A stretch of DNA of 64,000 nt from JBLWXV01 sp048267245 (GCA_048267245.1 JBLWXV010000001.1:558001-622000), one strand, 5' to 3'; positions 51,918 to 61,403 are shown, counted from the first letter of the stretch. A program made the numbers and translations. The notes: a model not told the origin generated them from the sequence alone.

Positions 51918-52055
51918 TTAGGTGGTTGGCCCCGGTGCTCGTGGTGGGTGCCGGGGTTTTTGTTGTTGTGCGCCTTTGAGGTCATCTGGCACTATTTTAA
52001 AGTCAGTCGGATCATATTCGGGAGCGTCGGCTGAAAGCTGAATCTGTGCTCCAAG
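51918..52055 (-). pseudogene. Possible 3' remnant of a protein-coding gene
   Basis: A stop-bounded minus-strand frame of 45 codons reads LGAQIQLSADAPEYDPTDF and on to IVPDDLKGAQQQKP before running through the ahpF terminator to a stop. The first 30 residues look like real protein sequence but have no start codon: a TAA lies directly upstream. It may be the tail of a gene truncated by rearrangement. Chance cannot be excluded. Confidence 0.3.
51930..51961 (+). terminator. Terminator after ahpF
   Basis: CCCCGG (51930-51935) and CCGGGG (51951-51956) pair around a 15-nt loop, followed by TTTTT. It lies 17 bp after the ahpF stop and ends the ahpCF operon. Confidence 0.85.
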
Positions 52056-52782
52056 TTAGAAAGTGGCTAATTTGGAAATTTTGACTTCTCTAATCTTGTG
52101 AAGGCTGATGTGAGATCACTTTGAGCCACATTCGCTTATCTGCTTGATGACTTTATCGAGAGAATCAATTTTGGCTACTCAAGTCCCTCTTGATAAACTT
52201 GAGGTTAATTCTAATTGCCTCTCAAGAAAATGTTAAGTGCGATCATGTCTCTATGTAATTTGGAAAGCGAGGTATATTACAAAACAATGTGTGGTTGAGG
52301 TCGAACTGGTTGGAATGAGCGGTAATGTAGTGAGTGTCAATAAATCTATCAGTTTAAGTTAAGTCACTGTGTCCCTGGATCAAAGATTGCACGTTCGTAT
52401 TTATTAATAATCAATCCTGAAATTACTCATAAACTCACTCCGATTGACAGAGGTGCTAGTGAACTATCCCCTTTAGAGACGCAGCACTCGAGAGCTTGTC
52501 AGTTAAGATTGATGGTGGCTTTTTTACTGTGATCGGCGTTAAGATTCTGGGGTGCTGAGTCTTAAATTTCAAAATCGTTCTAGAGAGAAGGGGAGTTATT
52601 TGTAAAATAATCTCTTCAAATGGGGTGCAAGCTATTATTGTAAAGCTTGTAATTTCAGTGCCTTGATTCAGGAGTGGGCAGGAGTAGAGACATTAAATTG
52701 AAACCTTTCCTATAATTATCGAGATCGGATCTCTTGGGTTCGATGGAAAGCGGTATTGAAGTTTTCGGATTTGCTGTAAGTC
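52056..52782. other. Gene-free stretch
   Basis: About 730 bp, AT-rich, with no credible gene in either direction, no tRNA and no recognisable repeat. The short frames have no initiation signals or protein-like sequence. It is unusual here because neighbouring genes are nearly contiguous. It may be decayed DNA at the boundary of an imported segment. Confidence 0.6.
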
Positions 52783-52811
52783 CTGACAAATAACAAAGTT
52801 CGCATTATTAT
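52783..52811 (+). promoter_or_regulatory. Sigma-70-type promoter of the DAHP synthase gene
   Basis: CTGACA (52783-52788), a 17-bp spacer and TATTAT (52806-52811) form a strong promoter. It would give a leader of about 40 nt to the ATG at 52857, which rules out the earlier in-frame start at 52812. Confidence 0.75.
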
Positions 52812-52856
52812 GTGCCATTTAAAATAAGTAAGCTAATTAATAGCTCAGGGAAAAGT

Positions 52857-53936
52857 ATGAAAATAATTCCAGCTTCGAATTGGATTTCAAACTATAAAAG
52901 ACCATTGATAATTGCGGGCCCTTGCTCAGCTGAAAGTGAGGAGCAGGTAATGGGGATCGCTAAGGCTCTGGCAGATTCTAAGACGATTAATATTTTTAGA
53001 GCTGGTATTTGGAAACCTAGAACAAGGCCAAATTGTTTTGAGGGGGTTGGGGAGGTCGGCTTGTCTTGGTTAAGGAGAGCGAAGCAAGAATTTGGATTAA
53101 CTGTTTCAACTGAGGTTGCGAATGCTTCTCATGTAGAACTTGCGATGAAGTATGGAATAGATGTGTTATGGATAGGTGCTAGAACGACAGCCAATCCTTT
53201 TAGCGTTCAGGAAATTTCTGATAGCTTGAAAGGTGTGGATATCCCTGTAATGGTTAAGAATCCAATTAATGCTGACCTGGCTCTTTGGATTGGAGCAATG
53301 GAGAGATTGAACCAGGCTGGAGTTGGTAAGCTAATCGCAATACATAGAGGTTTTTCATCAGCCGTTTCATCTCAGTATCGTAATGATCCGAATTGGAAAA
53401 TTCCAATTGAGTTAAGGCGTCTATTGCCTGATTTGCCGATAATTTGTGATCCTTCACACATCACAGGCAATAGATTGATGATTAAAGAAGTTGCTCAAAG
53501 GGCAATCGACTTTGACATGGATGGTTTAATGATCGAGACTCACTCGGATCCTGATCGAGCACTAAGCGATGCAGCTCAACAGATTACACCAGAGCAGCTT
53601 CAGGAGATAGTCAAGAGTCTGTTGACGAAGACCGAGTTCTCGAGTGATAGAGATGTAGAAGCGAGGCTAGCTCAGTTGAGAGGTCAGATTGATCAAATTG
53701 ATTCAGATTTAATTGAGACGCTTAAGCTTAGGTTTAATATTGTGGAGAAGATCGGATTGCTTAAGTTTGAGAATAATATTACTCCGCTTCAAAAGCACCG
53801 AATGGAAGAGGTTCACAATAGAATCTTGGAGCTAGCTTTAAAGGTCGGACTTAGTGAAAACTTTGCACACGATATTTTTAATATAATTCATGAGGAATCC
53901 GTAAAATACCAAACGCAGCTAAGTAAATGTTTTTAA
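52857..53936 (+). CDS. Bifunctional DAHP synthase / chorismate mutase
   Basis: A 359-residue fusion. The AroG/KdsA-fold synthase has IIAGPCSAES (residues 18-27), FRAGIWKPRTRPNCFEGVG and ICDPSHITGNR; the chorismate mutase helix region begins about residue 265 (LAQLRGQIDQIDSDLIETL). It joins PEP and erythrose-4-phosphate to DAHP and converts chorismate to prephenate. GGGAAAAGT precedes the ATG. Its setting inside a polysaccharide region is odd. Lower GC than the surrounding ahp genes suggests transfer. Confidence 0.93.
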   Translation: MKIIPASNWISNYKRPLIIAGPCSAESEEQVMGIAKALADSKTINIFRAGIWKPRTRPNCFEGVGEVGLSWLRRAKQEFGLTVSTEVANASHVELAMKYGIDVLWIGARTTANPFSVQEISDSLKGVDIPVMVKNPINADLALWIGAMERLNQAGVGKLIAIHRGFSSAVSSQYRNDPNWKIPIELRRLLPDLPIICDPSHITGNRLMIKEVAQRAIDFDMDGLMIETHSDPDRALSDAAQQITPEQLQEIVKSLLTKTEFSSDRDVEARLAQLRGQIDQIDSDLIETLKLRFNIVEKIGLLKFENNITPLQKHRMEEVHNRILELALKVGLSENFAHDIFNIIHEESVKYQTQLSKCF

Positions 53937-54637
53937 CAATATTTACTTTTGCACTTGTCTCCACTTGAGTTGGCAAAGCTTCCTAGCGGGTTTCCCTTTT
54001 AGATACTCTTTCTTGGCTTACTTGACTGTATTTAGAGACTAATCCAAGCTCCAGTCTAGGTCCGCTTGTCCCACTTCCATGGAAAGATTTAATTCATTGA
54101 AATACAGTCACGGGCAACTCGTACTGGATGATTTGATGAAGTTCTTGAGTCGCTCTAGCGGTTTGGATTGGAGAACTCTAGTTTGATTCTGCTCTATCTT
54201 ACTTGGACGAGGGAGGAGTTTATGGTGAAGAGCCTCAGGATTGCCACATTGCATTTCCTTTGTCATTGAGTATTACAAGGAAAGAGTACTTCAGGACTGC
54301 CTTAACGATCTCTAGAGAGTGGGCGGGGGGGCTTGCTATCTCTTGTGCCTGATTTTTGCCTACAGCAAAGGGAGGCTTGGTCTTTCTAATAATGGAAATG
54401 ATTTGTTCTTGGTGTCGGTGGGTCCATTCTACGCGTGACTTCTTCATTTATAGGTATATCAGGATGTGCCCATATACTTTTTAGCAATCCCTCACTAAGA
54501 AGAGAGTTCCTGTAGCGCTCTTAATCTGATGTATTAGTGTCTAGAGGTCGTGTCCAAGATAGTAATACAGTAGCTATACTTGCGACTTTGGAGAAATTAT
54601 ATAAGAGTGGTATATCTTTTTTGAATTTACTGTTGTT
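53937..54637. other. Gene-free stretch with an inverted repeat
   Basis: About 700 bp between the DAHP synthase and the glycosyltransferase. The only open frame of note (54235-54447, minus, 70 residues) has no recognisable family, and its AT-rich setting and position make it unlikely to be a gene. One 11-bp inverted repeat lies at 54023-54110. Nothing else is visible. Confidence 0.55.
54023..54110. repeat. 11-bp inverted repeat in gene-free DNA
   Basis: TGACTGTATTT (54023-54033) and AAATACAGTCA (54100-54110) match perfectly with a 66-bp interior. They could be remnant ends of a small mobile element; no target-site duplication or transposase is seen. Confidence 0.3.
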
Positions 54638-55570
54638 TTACCTTTCAATGCTTGAGACGAGATCTTTAACATTTTCAAAGCTCTCAACTCTTTCCAATAG
54701 GTGCATAGTAAATTTTCTATTTAAGCACCTTACCTTTAAGCCGAAGTGAAGAGCTTCGTATATGGGAAGACAGAAAGACTCCATTTCAGAGGTATTTATC
54801 AAGACCTGAGAGCTTAGATAAGCGTTATATAACTCATCTCTACCTATGTCGTTAATATGCACAAAGTTTTTCCACCTGTATTTGCATTGATTAATCAATC
54901 CTAGAGTCCATTTTTTTGATTTTGGGATTTTGGTAATTAGCGTAAAGTTCAAATCCGCTTGATTTAAAGTTAAGAGCTCTTGAAGGAGTAAAGAGAGATT
55001 TTTGTGACTTTCAATACCTGTTACGCATAGAAATTTAATAGTTTTATTCAATTCTATTTTAGAAGGAATTGAAGGGAGTGTTGGAATTATAGGCATAAGT
55101 TTTGTTGGAAACTTGCTGGCTATAGCATCCTTCATCCATGGCGTTTGAACCCATACCTCATCGATATTTTTTTGAAAAACTAACCAGATAAGTCTCTCGT
55201 AAATATTTCTTAAGAGAGGCTTTAGGCCATCCTTTGGAAAAGGGGCTTTTGGTAATAGAAAGGCATTCTGTAGATAAACAATTGTCTTATTATTAAGTCG
55301 CAGTAGTGGAGGAAGGTTTCCAAATGCTAAAACTTTTGAGTCGGGATGTTTGAGAGACTCACGTCTCAAGGTAAATTCAGCCTTCCATCGATCGAGGATT
55401 TTAGGTTTTATATAGTAAATTGAAGTATTAGATGTTCCCACGCTCACGGGAGGGCTGTAACGAGTATCAAGGAAGATACAAGAAATAGGGGGGGTGCTGT
55501 GATGAGTTAGAATCTCATCAAGAAGAACCTTCCCTCCGCCATTACTTATATTAACTGCATATATGATCAT
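54638..55570 (-). CDS. Glycosyltransferase family 4-like protein
   Basis: A 310-residue protein with the GT-B pattern of family 4. It opens with IIYAVNISNGGGKVLLDEIL and has IDEVWVQTPWMKDAIASKF mid-protein and SEMESFCLPIYEALHFGLKV near the end, where the nucleotide-sugar-binding Glu sits. I start at the ATG at 55570, the natural fold start. The donor sugar is unknown. It is the only minus-strand gene of this stretch, opposite to KdsD. Confidence 0.85.
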   Translation of the reverse strand: MIIYAVNISNGGGKVLLDEILTHHSTPPISCIFLDTRYSPPVSVGTSNTSIYYIKPKILDRWKAEFTLRRESLKHPDSKVLAFGNLPPLLRLNNKTIVYLQNAFLLPKAPFPKDGLKPLLRNIYERLIWLVFQKNIDEVWVQTPWMKDAIASKFPTKLMPIIPTLPSIPSKIELNKTIKFLCVTGIESHKNLSLLLQELLTLNQADLNFTLITKIPKSKKWTLGLINQCKYRWKNFVHINDIGRDELYNAYLSSQVLINTSEMESFCLPIYEALHFGLKVRCLNRKFTMHLLERVESFENVKDLVSSIER

Positions 55571-55693
55571 AATTAGATAACCTTCCCAAGCAGAATATCG
55601 CTTCTTTTGAGTAAAGTCATTTGTTTGAATGGCCATTTAAACAAGATTGAATTATTTTAGATTGCAAAGTGTCAAAAAATTAGGAGCCGAGTG

Positions 55694-56677
55694 GTGAGCA
55701 ATTGGATTGAATATGCTAGGTCAGTAATTAGAGTGGAAGTTGATGGCCTTTTAAAGGTTTCTGAAACTCTCGACCAATCTTTTGAAATAGCGCTAGATCT
55801 AATTCATAGTTGCAATGGAAAGCTCATTTTTACGGGTATAGGCAAGTCTGGTCATATCGCTCAAAAATGCGCTTCAACTTTTTCTTCGACTGGAACTCCT
55901 TCTCTCTTTCTTCATCCGGCAGAGGCACTACATGGAGATCTAGGTATTGTTGTTCCAGGGGACTTAGTTATAGCCATTTCTTACGGTGGTGAGTCTCCTG
56001 AGCTTATGAGTATTTTAAAATATTGCCGTCGCAAAGATATTCGTATTATTGCGATTACCGGAAAGAGAGAGTCGAGCCTTGGAAAGCATTCTGATGTTAC
56101 TCTTGATGTTTCTGTGGCAAGTGAGGCATGTCCACTTGGTTTGGCCCCAACGGCGAGTTCTACGGCTACTCTGGCTCTTGGAGACGCACTTGCTATGTGT
56201 GTTCTCAAAAAGAAAGGCTTTACTGATAAAGACTTTGCCGAAAGACATCCTGCAGGGAGTTTGGGCTTTAGGCTCTTAACCAAAGTTAAGGACATAATGC
56301 ACTCTGGCGGTGCGCTTCCTTTGGTTCAGGAACAAACTCCTCTAAGCGAAGTATTAACAATTATGACAGCGCGCGAGGTTCGTGGAGCAGCTGGGGTTTT
56401 GGATGCATCTTCGAACCTTATTGGTGCGATAACCGATGGGGACATTAGAAGGTTTTTTGAGAAAAATTCGTCTGAGGGAAAATTCGTCTTCGCTAAAGAT
56501 ATAATGAGTATTCGTCCAACGGTAATCGATGAAAGTGAGCTTGCTGAGCGGGCTTTACTCCTTATGGAAAATAAGAAAATCCAAATGCTATTTGTAAAGA
56601 AAAGCGGGGCAGATGACTACTCTAAGCCAATCGGAATTTTGGGTATCCAAGATCTACTCAATGCTAAGGTGAGATAG
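55694..56677 (+). CDS. kdsD: D-arabinose-5-phosphate isomerase (KdsD/KpsF-like)
   Basis: A 327-residue protein with a SIS domain (about 25-170: KLIFTGIGKSGHIAQKCAST, AISYGGESPELM, GLAPTASSTATLALGDALA) and two C-terminal CBS domains (about 200-325). It turns ribulose-5-phosphate to arabinose-5-phosphate, the Kdo precursor. GTG 55694 is 7 bp from AGGAG; GTG 55691 is the alternative. The stop overlaps the next gene start by one base, so the two are coupled. Confidence 0.94.
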   Translation: MSNWIEYARSVIRVEVDGLLKVSETLDQSFEIALDLIHSCNGKLIFTGIGKSGHIAQKCASTFSSTGTPSLFLHPAEALHGDLGIVVPGDLVIAISYGGESPELMSILKYCRRKDIRIIAITGKRESSLGKHSDVTLDVSVASEACPLGLAPTASSTATLALGDALAMCVLKKKGFTDKDFAERHPAGSLGFRLLTKVKDIMHSGGALPLVQEQTPLSEVLTIMTAREVRGAAGVLDASSNLIGAITDGDIRRFFEKNSSEGKFVFAKDIMSIRPTVIDESELAERALLLMENKKIQMLFVKKSGADDYSKPIGILGIQDLLNAKVR

Positions 56678-57591
56678 TGAGTTTAAAGGTTTCATTAATT
56701 ATTTGTACAAAAGATCGTCCGTTTGATCTGACAAGACTTTTTCAAAGTATCACAAATCAGGCCGAGGAAATTCTCGAAATCATCGTCGTTGATGGTTCTG
56801 ATAAACCTGTTAAGGAAGTTGTTGATCAATTTAAGGATTCCCTTCCCTTGCAGTACTACACCCTTCGTCCTCCTGGTCTAACTAGACAAAGAAATTTTGG
56901 TATTTCTAAACTTTCAGTTCAAGCACAATGGGTTGGATTTCTAGACGATGATTTGGAGCTAGACTCTAATTGTATCGTCAATCTAAAAAAAACAATCCTC
57001 GCCAATGACGATGTTTGGGGAATAGGGCTGAAGATAAATAATCAGCCCAACCCGGGGCGAAGTTTTATTAAAGAGCTAATGCTGCTTGACCAGTTTCCGG
57101 GTGGAAGAGTGACTCTCTCTGGTGCTGCTGCCGCAATACGCCCTTATAATAAGTCAATTGAAGTCGACTGGCTTTATGGGGGAGCTACTTTTTGGAAAAA
57201 AGAAGTGCTGTCTTTGTATAAATTCGACGAATGGTTTTCTGGAGTTGGTTATTGCGAAGACCTCGATTTCTCCTATCGAGTTTCAAGGGATCACAAATTA
57301 ATGGTTTGTGCTGAGGCAGGTTGCCTACACCATCACCGCTATCCAAGCGCGGAAAAGATGTTCTCAATGGGTGAGTGGGTTGTTGTCGCTTGGTGGTATT
57401 TTGCAAGGATTAAGAATAGCTTTAAGCGATTATATGTGCTCTGGGGAATTGCAAACCTCCTTATCATTAATCTGACTTATTTTTTTCTGAACCAAGATAA
57501 AGGAAGGCTGAGCTTTTTTAGAGGTGGCCTATCAGGACTTAGAATTATTTTTTCTAATAAGGTTGTAAATACAGTCGGCTTTCAAAAGTAA
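56677..57591 (+). CDS. Glycosyltransferase family 2
   Basis: A 304-residue GT-A protein. SLIICTKDRPFDLTRLFQSI opens it, EIIVVDGSD contains the first Asp motif, and WVGFLDDDLELD the metal-binding DxD. GYCEDLDFSYRVS follows, with hydrophobic segments at the C-terminus (LWGIANLLIINLTYFFL). It transfers a sugar from a nucleotide donor, linkage unknown. GTG starts within the kdsD stop. Confidence 0.92.
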   Translation: MSLKVSLIICTKDRPFDLTRLFQSITNQAEEILEIIVVDGSDKPVKEVVDQFKDSLPLQYYTLRPPGLTRQRNFGISKLSVQAQWVGFLDDDLELDSNCIVNLKKTILANDDVWGIGLKINNQPNPGRSFIKELMLLDQFPGGRVTLSGAAAAIRPYNKSIEVDWLYGGATFWKKEVLSLYKFDEWFSGVGYCEDLDFSYRVSRDHKLMVCAEAGCLHHHRYPSAEKMFSMGEWVVVAWWYFARIKNSFKRLYVLWGIANLLIINLTYFFLNQDKGRLSFFRGGLSGLRIIFSNKVVNTVGFQK

Positions 57592-57673
57592 GTTAAGTAA
57601 GATGGAATGTATTTACTTTTTTAATTGTCGTTCAATATAATCAATAGACTTTACTTACGGAAAATTTTGCTGA

Positions 57674-59203
57674 ATGTTATTTAATTCGTACGAGTTCATA
57701 TTCCTTTTTTTGCCTTTTACTTTGCTTGGCTATTATCTGCTTACTTACAAGTGGCCAAGGGAAAATGTTTCCTTAGGCTTTCTAGTAATCATGTCACTCT
57801 TTTTCTACGGGTGGTGGAACTATAAATATCTTTTTCTTTTACTGACTTCGCTTTTTGTAAATTACTCCATTGGAAGGGTTGTTCGAAAGAAGGTCGGAGC
57901 TTCAAGGCTCATTCTAGCATTAGGTATAGCTTTTAATATCGCTTTAATTTGCTACTTTAAATACTTAAACTTTTTTATAGATATTGTAAGTTCATTTACA
58001 AGCATCAGTATTTCGACTCAAAATATACTCCTTCCTTTGGCCATTTCTTTTTTCACATTCCAGCAGATTTCATTTCTTGTTGAGTCCTATCAGGGGAAAA
58101 TCAAAAATGACGATCCTTTGAGTTATATTTTATTCGTAACCTTTTTTCCTCAGCTGATCGCAGGACCAATAGTTCACCACCAAGAGATAATTCCTCAATT
58201 TGAGAACAATAAAGGAAAGGGTGTTACCTGGGAAGATATTGGTTGCGGGGTGATATTTTTTATTTATGGATTATTTAAAAAGGTTATAATTGCTGACACC
58301 GTAGCGGGCTATTCTAATAACTTGTTTGATGTGGCCGTTAAACAAGGAGATTTAACCTTTTTTGGTGCATGGACTGGCGCTGCTTTTTATTCGTTTCAAA
58401 TATACTTTGATTTTAGTGGATATAGCGATATGGCCTATGGCCTAGGACGTTTTTTTGGGGTCTCTTTGCCGGTGAACTTCTTCTCTCCTTATAAAGCCAA
58501 AAGTATCATTGAGTTTTGGCGAACCTGGCATATGACCCTTTCGCGCTTTTTAAGAGACTATCTATATATCCCATTGGGAGGGAACAGAGTTGGAAAAATT
58601 CGCAAGCATCTCAACTTGTTGATTACAATGCTTTTGGGTGGGCTGTGGCACGGGGCAGGTTGGAATTTTATATTGTGGGGCGGGCTGCACGGTCTATTTT
58701 TAATTATTAACCATGCTTGGCGATTTTCTCATCAAAAATTCTTCCCTCGTGCTAAAGCCCCTTTGCAAGGAGTGATTTGTAATCTAATTACTTTGCTTTG
58801 TGTTGTCTTTGCCTGGGTTCCGTTTAGGGCCGAGAGCATAACGGACGTGCGGAAAATGTACGAAGCAATGTTGGGCTTGAATGGTATATTGATTCACCCC
58901 AAATTTACCCCAGTGTTAAAATATTTACCAGACTTTGTACAAGTGTCATCTTCAAGTGAAGGCTGGGTTGCTCCTAATGATAGTATTACTTTTACGTATC
59001 TCTTTCCTTTGCTATTCGTAGTTTTTTTTCTGCCAAATATCTTCGAGTATCTGAGGGGGCTTGCTCCTATTGGTTTTAAGGTGAGACCTCACAAAATAAA
59101 ATTTCGAGGGAGTTCCTTGGAGGCTCTGCTTCTTGCTGTTTTAACAACCTTCGTTCTTTCATTTCTGAATGCCAAATCAGAATTTTTATACTTTCAATTC
59201 TAG
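57674..59203 (+). CDS. MBOAT-family membrane O-acyltransferase (AlgI/DltB-like)
   Basis: A 509-residue protein with about ten membrane segments and the MBOAT core: LPLAISFFTFQQISFLVESY, YFDFSGYSDMAYGLGRFFG, SIIEFWRTWHMTLSRFLRDY, IPLGGNR, and LGGLWHGAGWNFILWGGLHG containing the catalytic H326. AlgI-type members acylate polysaccharide in the periplasm with a partner. An SGNH-like gene overlaps its end by one base, forming a probable O-acylation pair. The acyl acceptor is unknown. Confidence 0.94.
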   Translation: MLFNSYEFIFLFLPFTLLGYYLLTYKWPRENVSLGFLVIMSLFFYGWWNYKYLFLLLTSLFVNYSIGRVVRKKVGASRLILALGIAFNIALICYFKYLNFFIDIVSSFTSISISTQNILLPLAISFFTFQQISFLVESYQGKIKNDDPLSYILFVTFFPQLIAGPIVHHQEIIPQFENNKGKGVTWEDIGCGVIFFIYGLFKKVIIADTVAGYSNNLFDVAVKQGDLTFFGAWTGAAFYSFQIYFDFSGYSDMAYGLGRFFGVSLPVNFFSPYKAKSIIEFWRTWHMTLSRFLRDYLYIPLGGNRVGKIRKHLNLLITMLLGGLWHGAGWNFILWGGLHGLFLIINHAWRFSHQKFFPRAKAPLQGVICNLITLLCVVFAWVPFRAESITDVRKMYEAMLGLNGILIHPKFTPVLKYLPDFVQVSSSSEGWVAPNDSITFTYLFPLLFVVFFLPNIFEYLRGLAPIGFKVRPHKIKFRGSSLEALLLAVLTTFVLSFLNAKSEFLYFQF

Positions 59204-59205
59204 TG

Positions 59206-60270
59206 ATGAAAAACTTTTTAAAAAAATACATTATTTTCTTTTTTCTGATAAATCTTGTCTGCATGTCTATCAATATAGTAGTAGACCCGTTCGGTTTGTT
59301 TTACATCGCTGTAAAGGAAGAGTTTAATAAAAATAAACCGTTTCAAAATGACTTTGAACAAATCTATAAGCCGATGGCCCTGTATCGTTATAAGCCAGAT
59401 ACAGTTATTCTGGGCTCCTCAATCATTCAAAATGCTTTTGATCCAAAGTATATAGATCGAATTACGGGGCTCAGATCTTTTAACGCCGGTATTGACGGAC
59501 CTACCATATATGAAGTCTATAAGTTCTTTGAATTTTCTCTGAATAATTCTAGTGCTAAGAAGTTCGTTGTAGGCTTGGACTTCATGATGTTTTTGGGATC
59601 TAGAGGACTACACAACTCTAGATTTAATCTCAACCGAATGGAGAGTGATCTTCACTCTAGTAAGCTTCGATACTTTTCTATTTCAGAGGCTTATCAAGTC
59701 TTTTTTTCCCTAAGGACTCTTTTAAAGAGCTACAAAACAATCAAAAATCAAAATCAGCGTTCTTTTTATGATAAAGATGGTTATCGCAACTCCCGAGAGA
59801 TACCAGCTGACTGGGAACTAAGTTACGAAGTTATCTTTGAAGATACTAGGAGTGCATACGCAGCATTTTTTTCGGAGGCACACGATAGTTATTTTTCAAT
59901 AAGGGGTAAGGACAGCCTTTTTTATTATTTGAGAAAAATGTTAAGCTTAGCTGAGATTCACAACGTTGAGATCACTTTTGTTATCACCCCTAACCATCAA
60001 TCTTTTATTGAGGTATTGAAGGATAAAAAGTTGATACAGTTGAGGAATGACTGGGTAAGCAAGGTAAAGAGTATTACTCGAGAAGCAATTGACAAAGATG
60101 GGCTAAATCGAGTCAAAGTATTCGATTACACCTCTGACCCTAGAAATAATGAAGAAATTCCTCCTGGGCGCACAACACAGAGAATGAAGTACTGGATTGA
60201 CGCTTATCATATGTCATCGAAGTATGGAGAGGAGATCGCATATGAAATCCTCGCTGCAAAAAATATTTAA
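59206..60270 (+). CDS. SGNH/AlgJ-like partner of the MBOAT protein
   Basis: A 354-residue protein with an N-terminal membrane anchor (YIIFFFLINLVCMSINIVV). VILGSSIIQNAFDP carries the SGNH nucleophile Ser, NAGIDGPTIYE fits block II/III, and WIDAYHMSSKYGE gives the C-terminal Asp/His. Proteins of this layout sit directly after MBOAT genes and complete transfer of the acyl group. GTG 59203 is an alternative start overlapping the MBOAT stop. The role is inferred from gene order and motifs. Confidence 0.78.
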   Translation: MKNFLKKYIIFFFLINLVCMSINIVVDPFGLFYIAVKEEFNKNKPFQNDFEQIYKPMALYRYKPDTVILGSSIIQNAFDPKYIDRITGLRSFNAGIDGPTIYEVYKFFEFSLNNSSAKKFVVGLDFMMFLGSRGLHNSRFNLNRMESDLHSSKLRYFSISEAYQVFFSLRTLLKSYKTIKNQNQRSFYDKDGYRNSREIPADWELSYEVIFEDTRSAYAAFFSEAHDSYFSIRGKDSLFYYLRKMLSLAEIHNVEITFVITPNHQSFIEVLKDKKLIQLRNDWVSKVKSITREAIDKDGLNRVKVFDYTSDPRNNEEIPPGRTTQRMKYWIDAYHMSSKYGEEIAYEILAAKNI

Positions 60271-60286
60271 TTAGTATGGTTTTCTG

Positions 60287-61333
60287 CTAAAGAACGTTCT
60301 TAAGATCCGCTTCCATCATAAGACGACAAAGCTCTTTAAAAGTGGTCTTTGGGCGCCAACCTGTAAGCTGTTCTAATTTAGAGCCGTCGCCAACAAGAAG
60401 ATCGACCTCTGTTGGTCTAAAAAAGTAGGGATGAATCTTTATTATTTCACGACCTGTTTTAGAGCATATTCCCTTTTCTTCGACTGTTCCACGAGGCCCA
60501 ACCCATTCAATATTGATGTCAACGTAGCTGAAGGCTTCTTCAACGAACTCGCGCACTGTATGTGTTTCACCGGTCGCAACGACGAAGTCGTCGGCACGCT
60601 CTTGTTGTAGGATGAGCCACATGGCCTCTACATATTCTTTGGCATATCCCCAATCGCGCTTAGAGTCCAGGTTGCCCAGGAAAAGATAGTCTTGAGTTCC
60701 TCTGTGAATAGCCGCTGCGGCCATCGTAATTTTTCTTGTTACGAATGTCTCACCCCTTAGAGGTGATTCATGATTAAAGAGAATTCCATTACAGGCAAAC
60801 ATATTATAAGCTTCGCGGTAGTTAACAGCGATCCAATAGGCATAGAGCTTGGCGACAGCATAGGGGCTTCGCGGGTAAAAAGGCGTTGTCTCGCGTTGGG
60901 GAATTTCTTGAACTTTACCAAAGAGCTCACTCGTAGAGGCATGGTAGATTTTAGTTTTATCAATGAGACCACAGATCTTAATAGCCTCAAGTAGTCTTAG
61001 CACACCAATGCCGTCAGAGTTTGCCGTGTACTCTGGTTGGTCAAATGAGACTTTAACATGGCTCATTGCCGCTAGGTTGTACACTTCATCCGGCTTGATA
61101 TTTTGAATAAGCCCGATGAGATTAGCACTGTCAGTTAGATCACCATAGTGGAGAAAGAGGTTCGGGTCTTCAGTCTGAAGAGGGTCTTTAAAGAGATGAT
61201 TGATACGAGAGGTATTAAAGGATGACGATCTCCTTTTTACTCCATGAACCTCGTATCCTTTATCGAGAAGAAAGTCTGTGAGGTAGGCACCGTCTTGTCC
61301 AGTAATACCAGTGATTAAAGCCTTCTTTTTCAA
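60287..61333 (-). CDS. gmd: GDP-mannose 4,6-dehydratase
   Basis: A 348-residue extended SDR. GITGQDGAYLTDFLLDKGY is the NADP loop, YHASTSELFGKVQE the family catalytic region, YAVAKLYAYW the YxxxK pair, and NGILFNHESPLRGETFVTRK is specific to Gmd. It makes GDP-4-keto-6-deoxy-mannose, the branch point for fucose, rhamnose and perosamine. It is last in the minus-strand sugar operon, 70 bp after the formyltransferase. Confidence 0.97.
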   Translation of the reverse strand: MKKKALITGITGQDGAYLTDFLLDKGYEVHGVKRRSSSFNTSRINHLFKDPLQTEDPNLFLHYGDLTDSANLIGLIQNIKPDEVYNLAAMSHVKVSFDQPEYTANSDGIGVLRLLEAIKICGLIDKTKIYHASTSELFGKVQEIPQRETTPFYPRSPYAVAKLYAYWIAVNYREAYNMFACNGILFNHESPLRGETFVTRKITMAAAAIHRGTQDYLFLGNLDSKRDWGYAKEYVEAMWLILQQERADDFVVATGETHTVREFVEEAFSYVDINIEWVGPRGTVEEKGICSKTGREIIKIHPYFFRPTEVDLLVGDGSKLEQLTGWRPKTTFKELCRLMMEADLKNVL

Positions 61334-61403
61334 TTGCTTACCCTCGATTAGATGAAGTTTAATCTAATACCTTTCTCACCTACGATCCTCACGAACCAAC
61401 GAG

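Noticed and set aside
52056..52782. Possible JUMPstart/ops element or small RNA before the glycan cassette
   Set aside because: No GGCGGTAGC-type core is present, and no stable hairpin with T-run is visible.
54235..54447. 70-residue minus-strand open frame in a gene-free stretch
   Set aside because: No ribosome-binding site, no recognised family and no protein-like pattern; probably chance in a low-constraint region.
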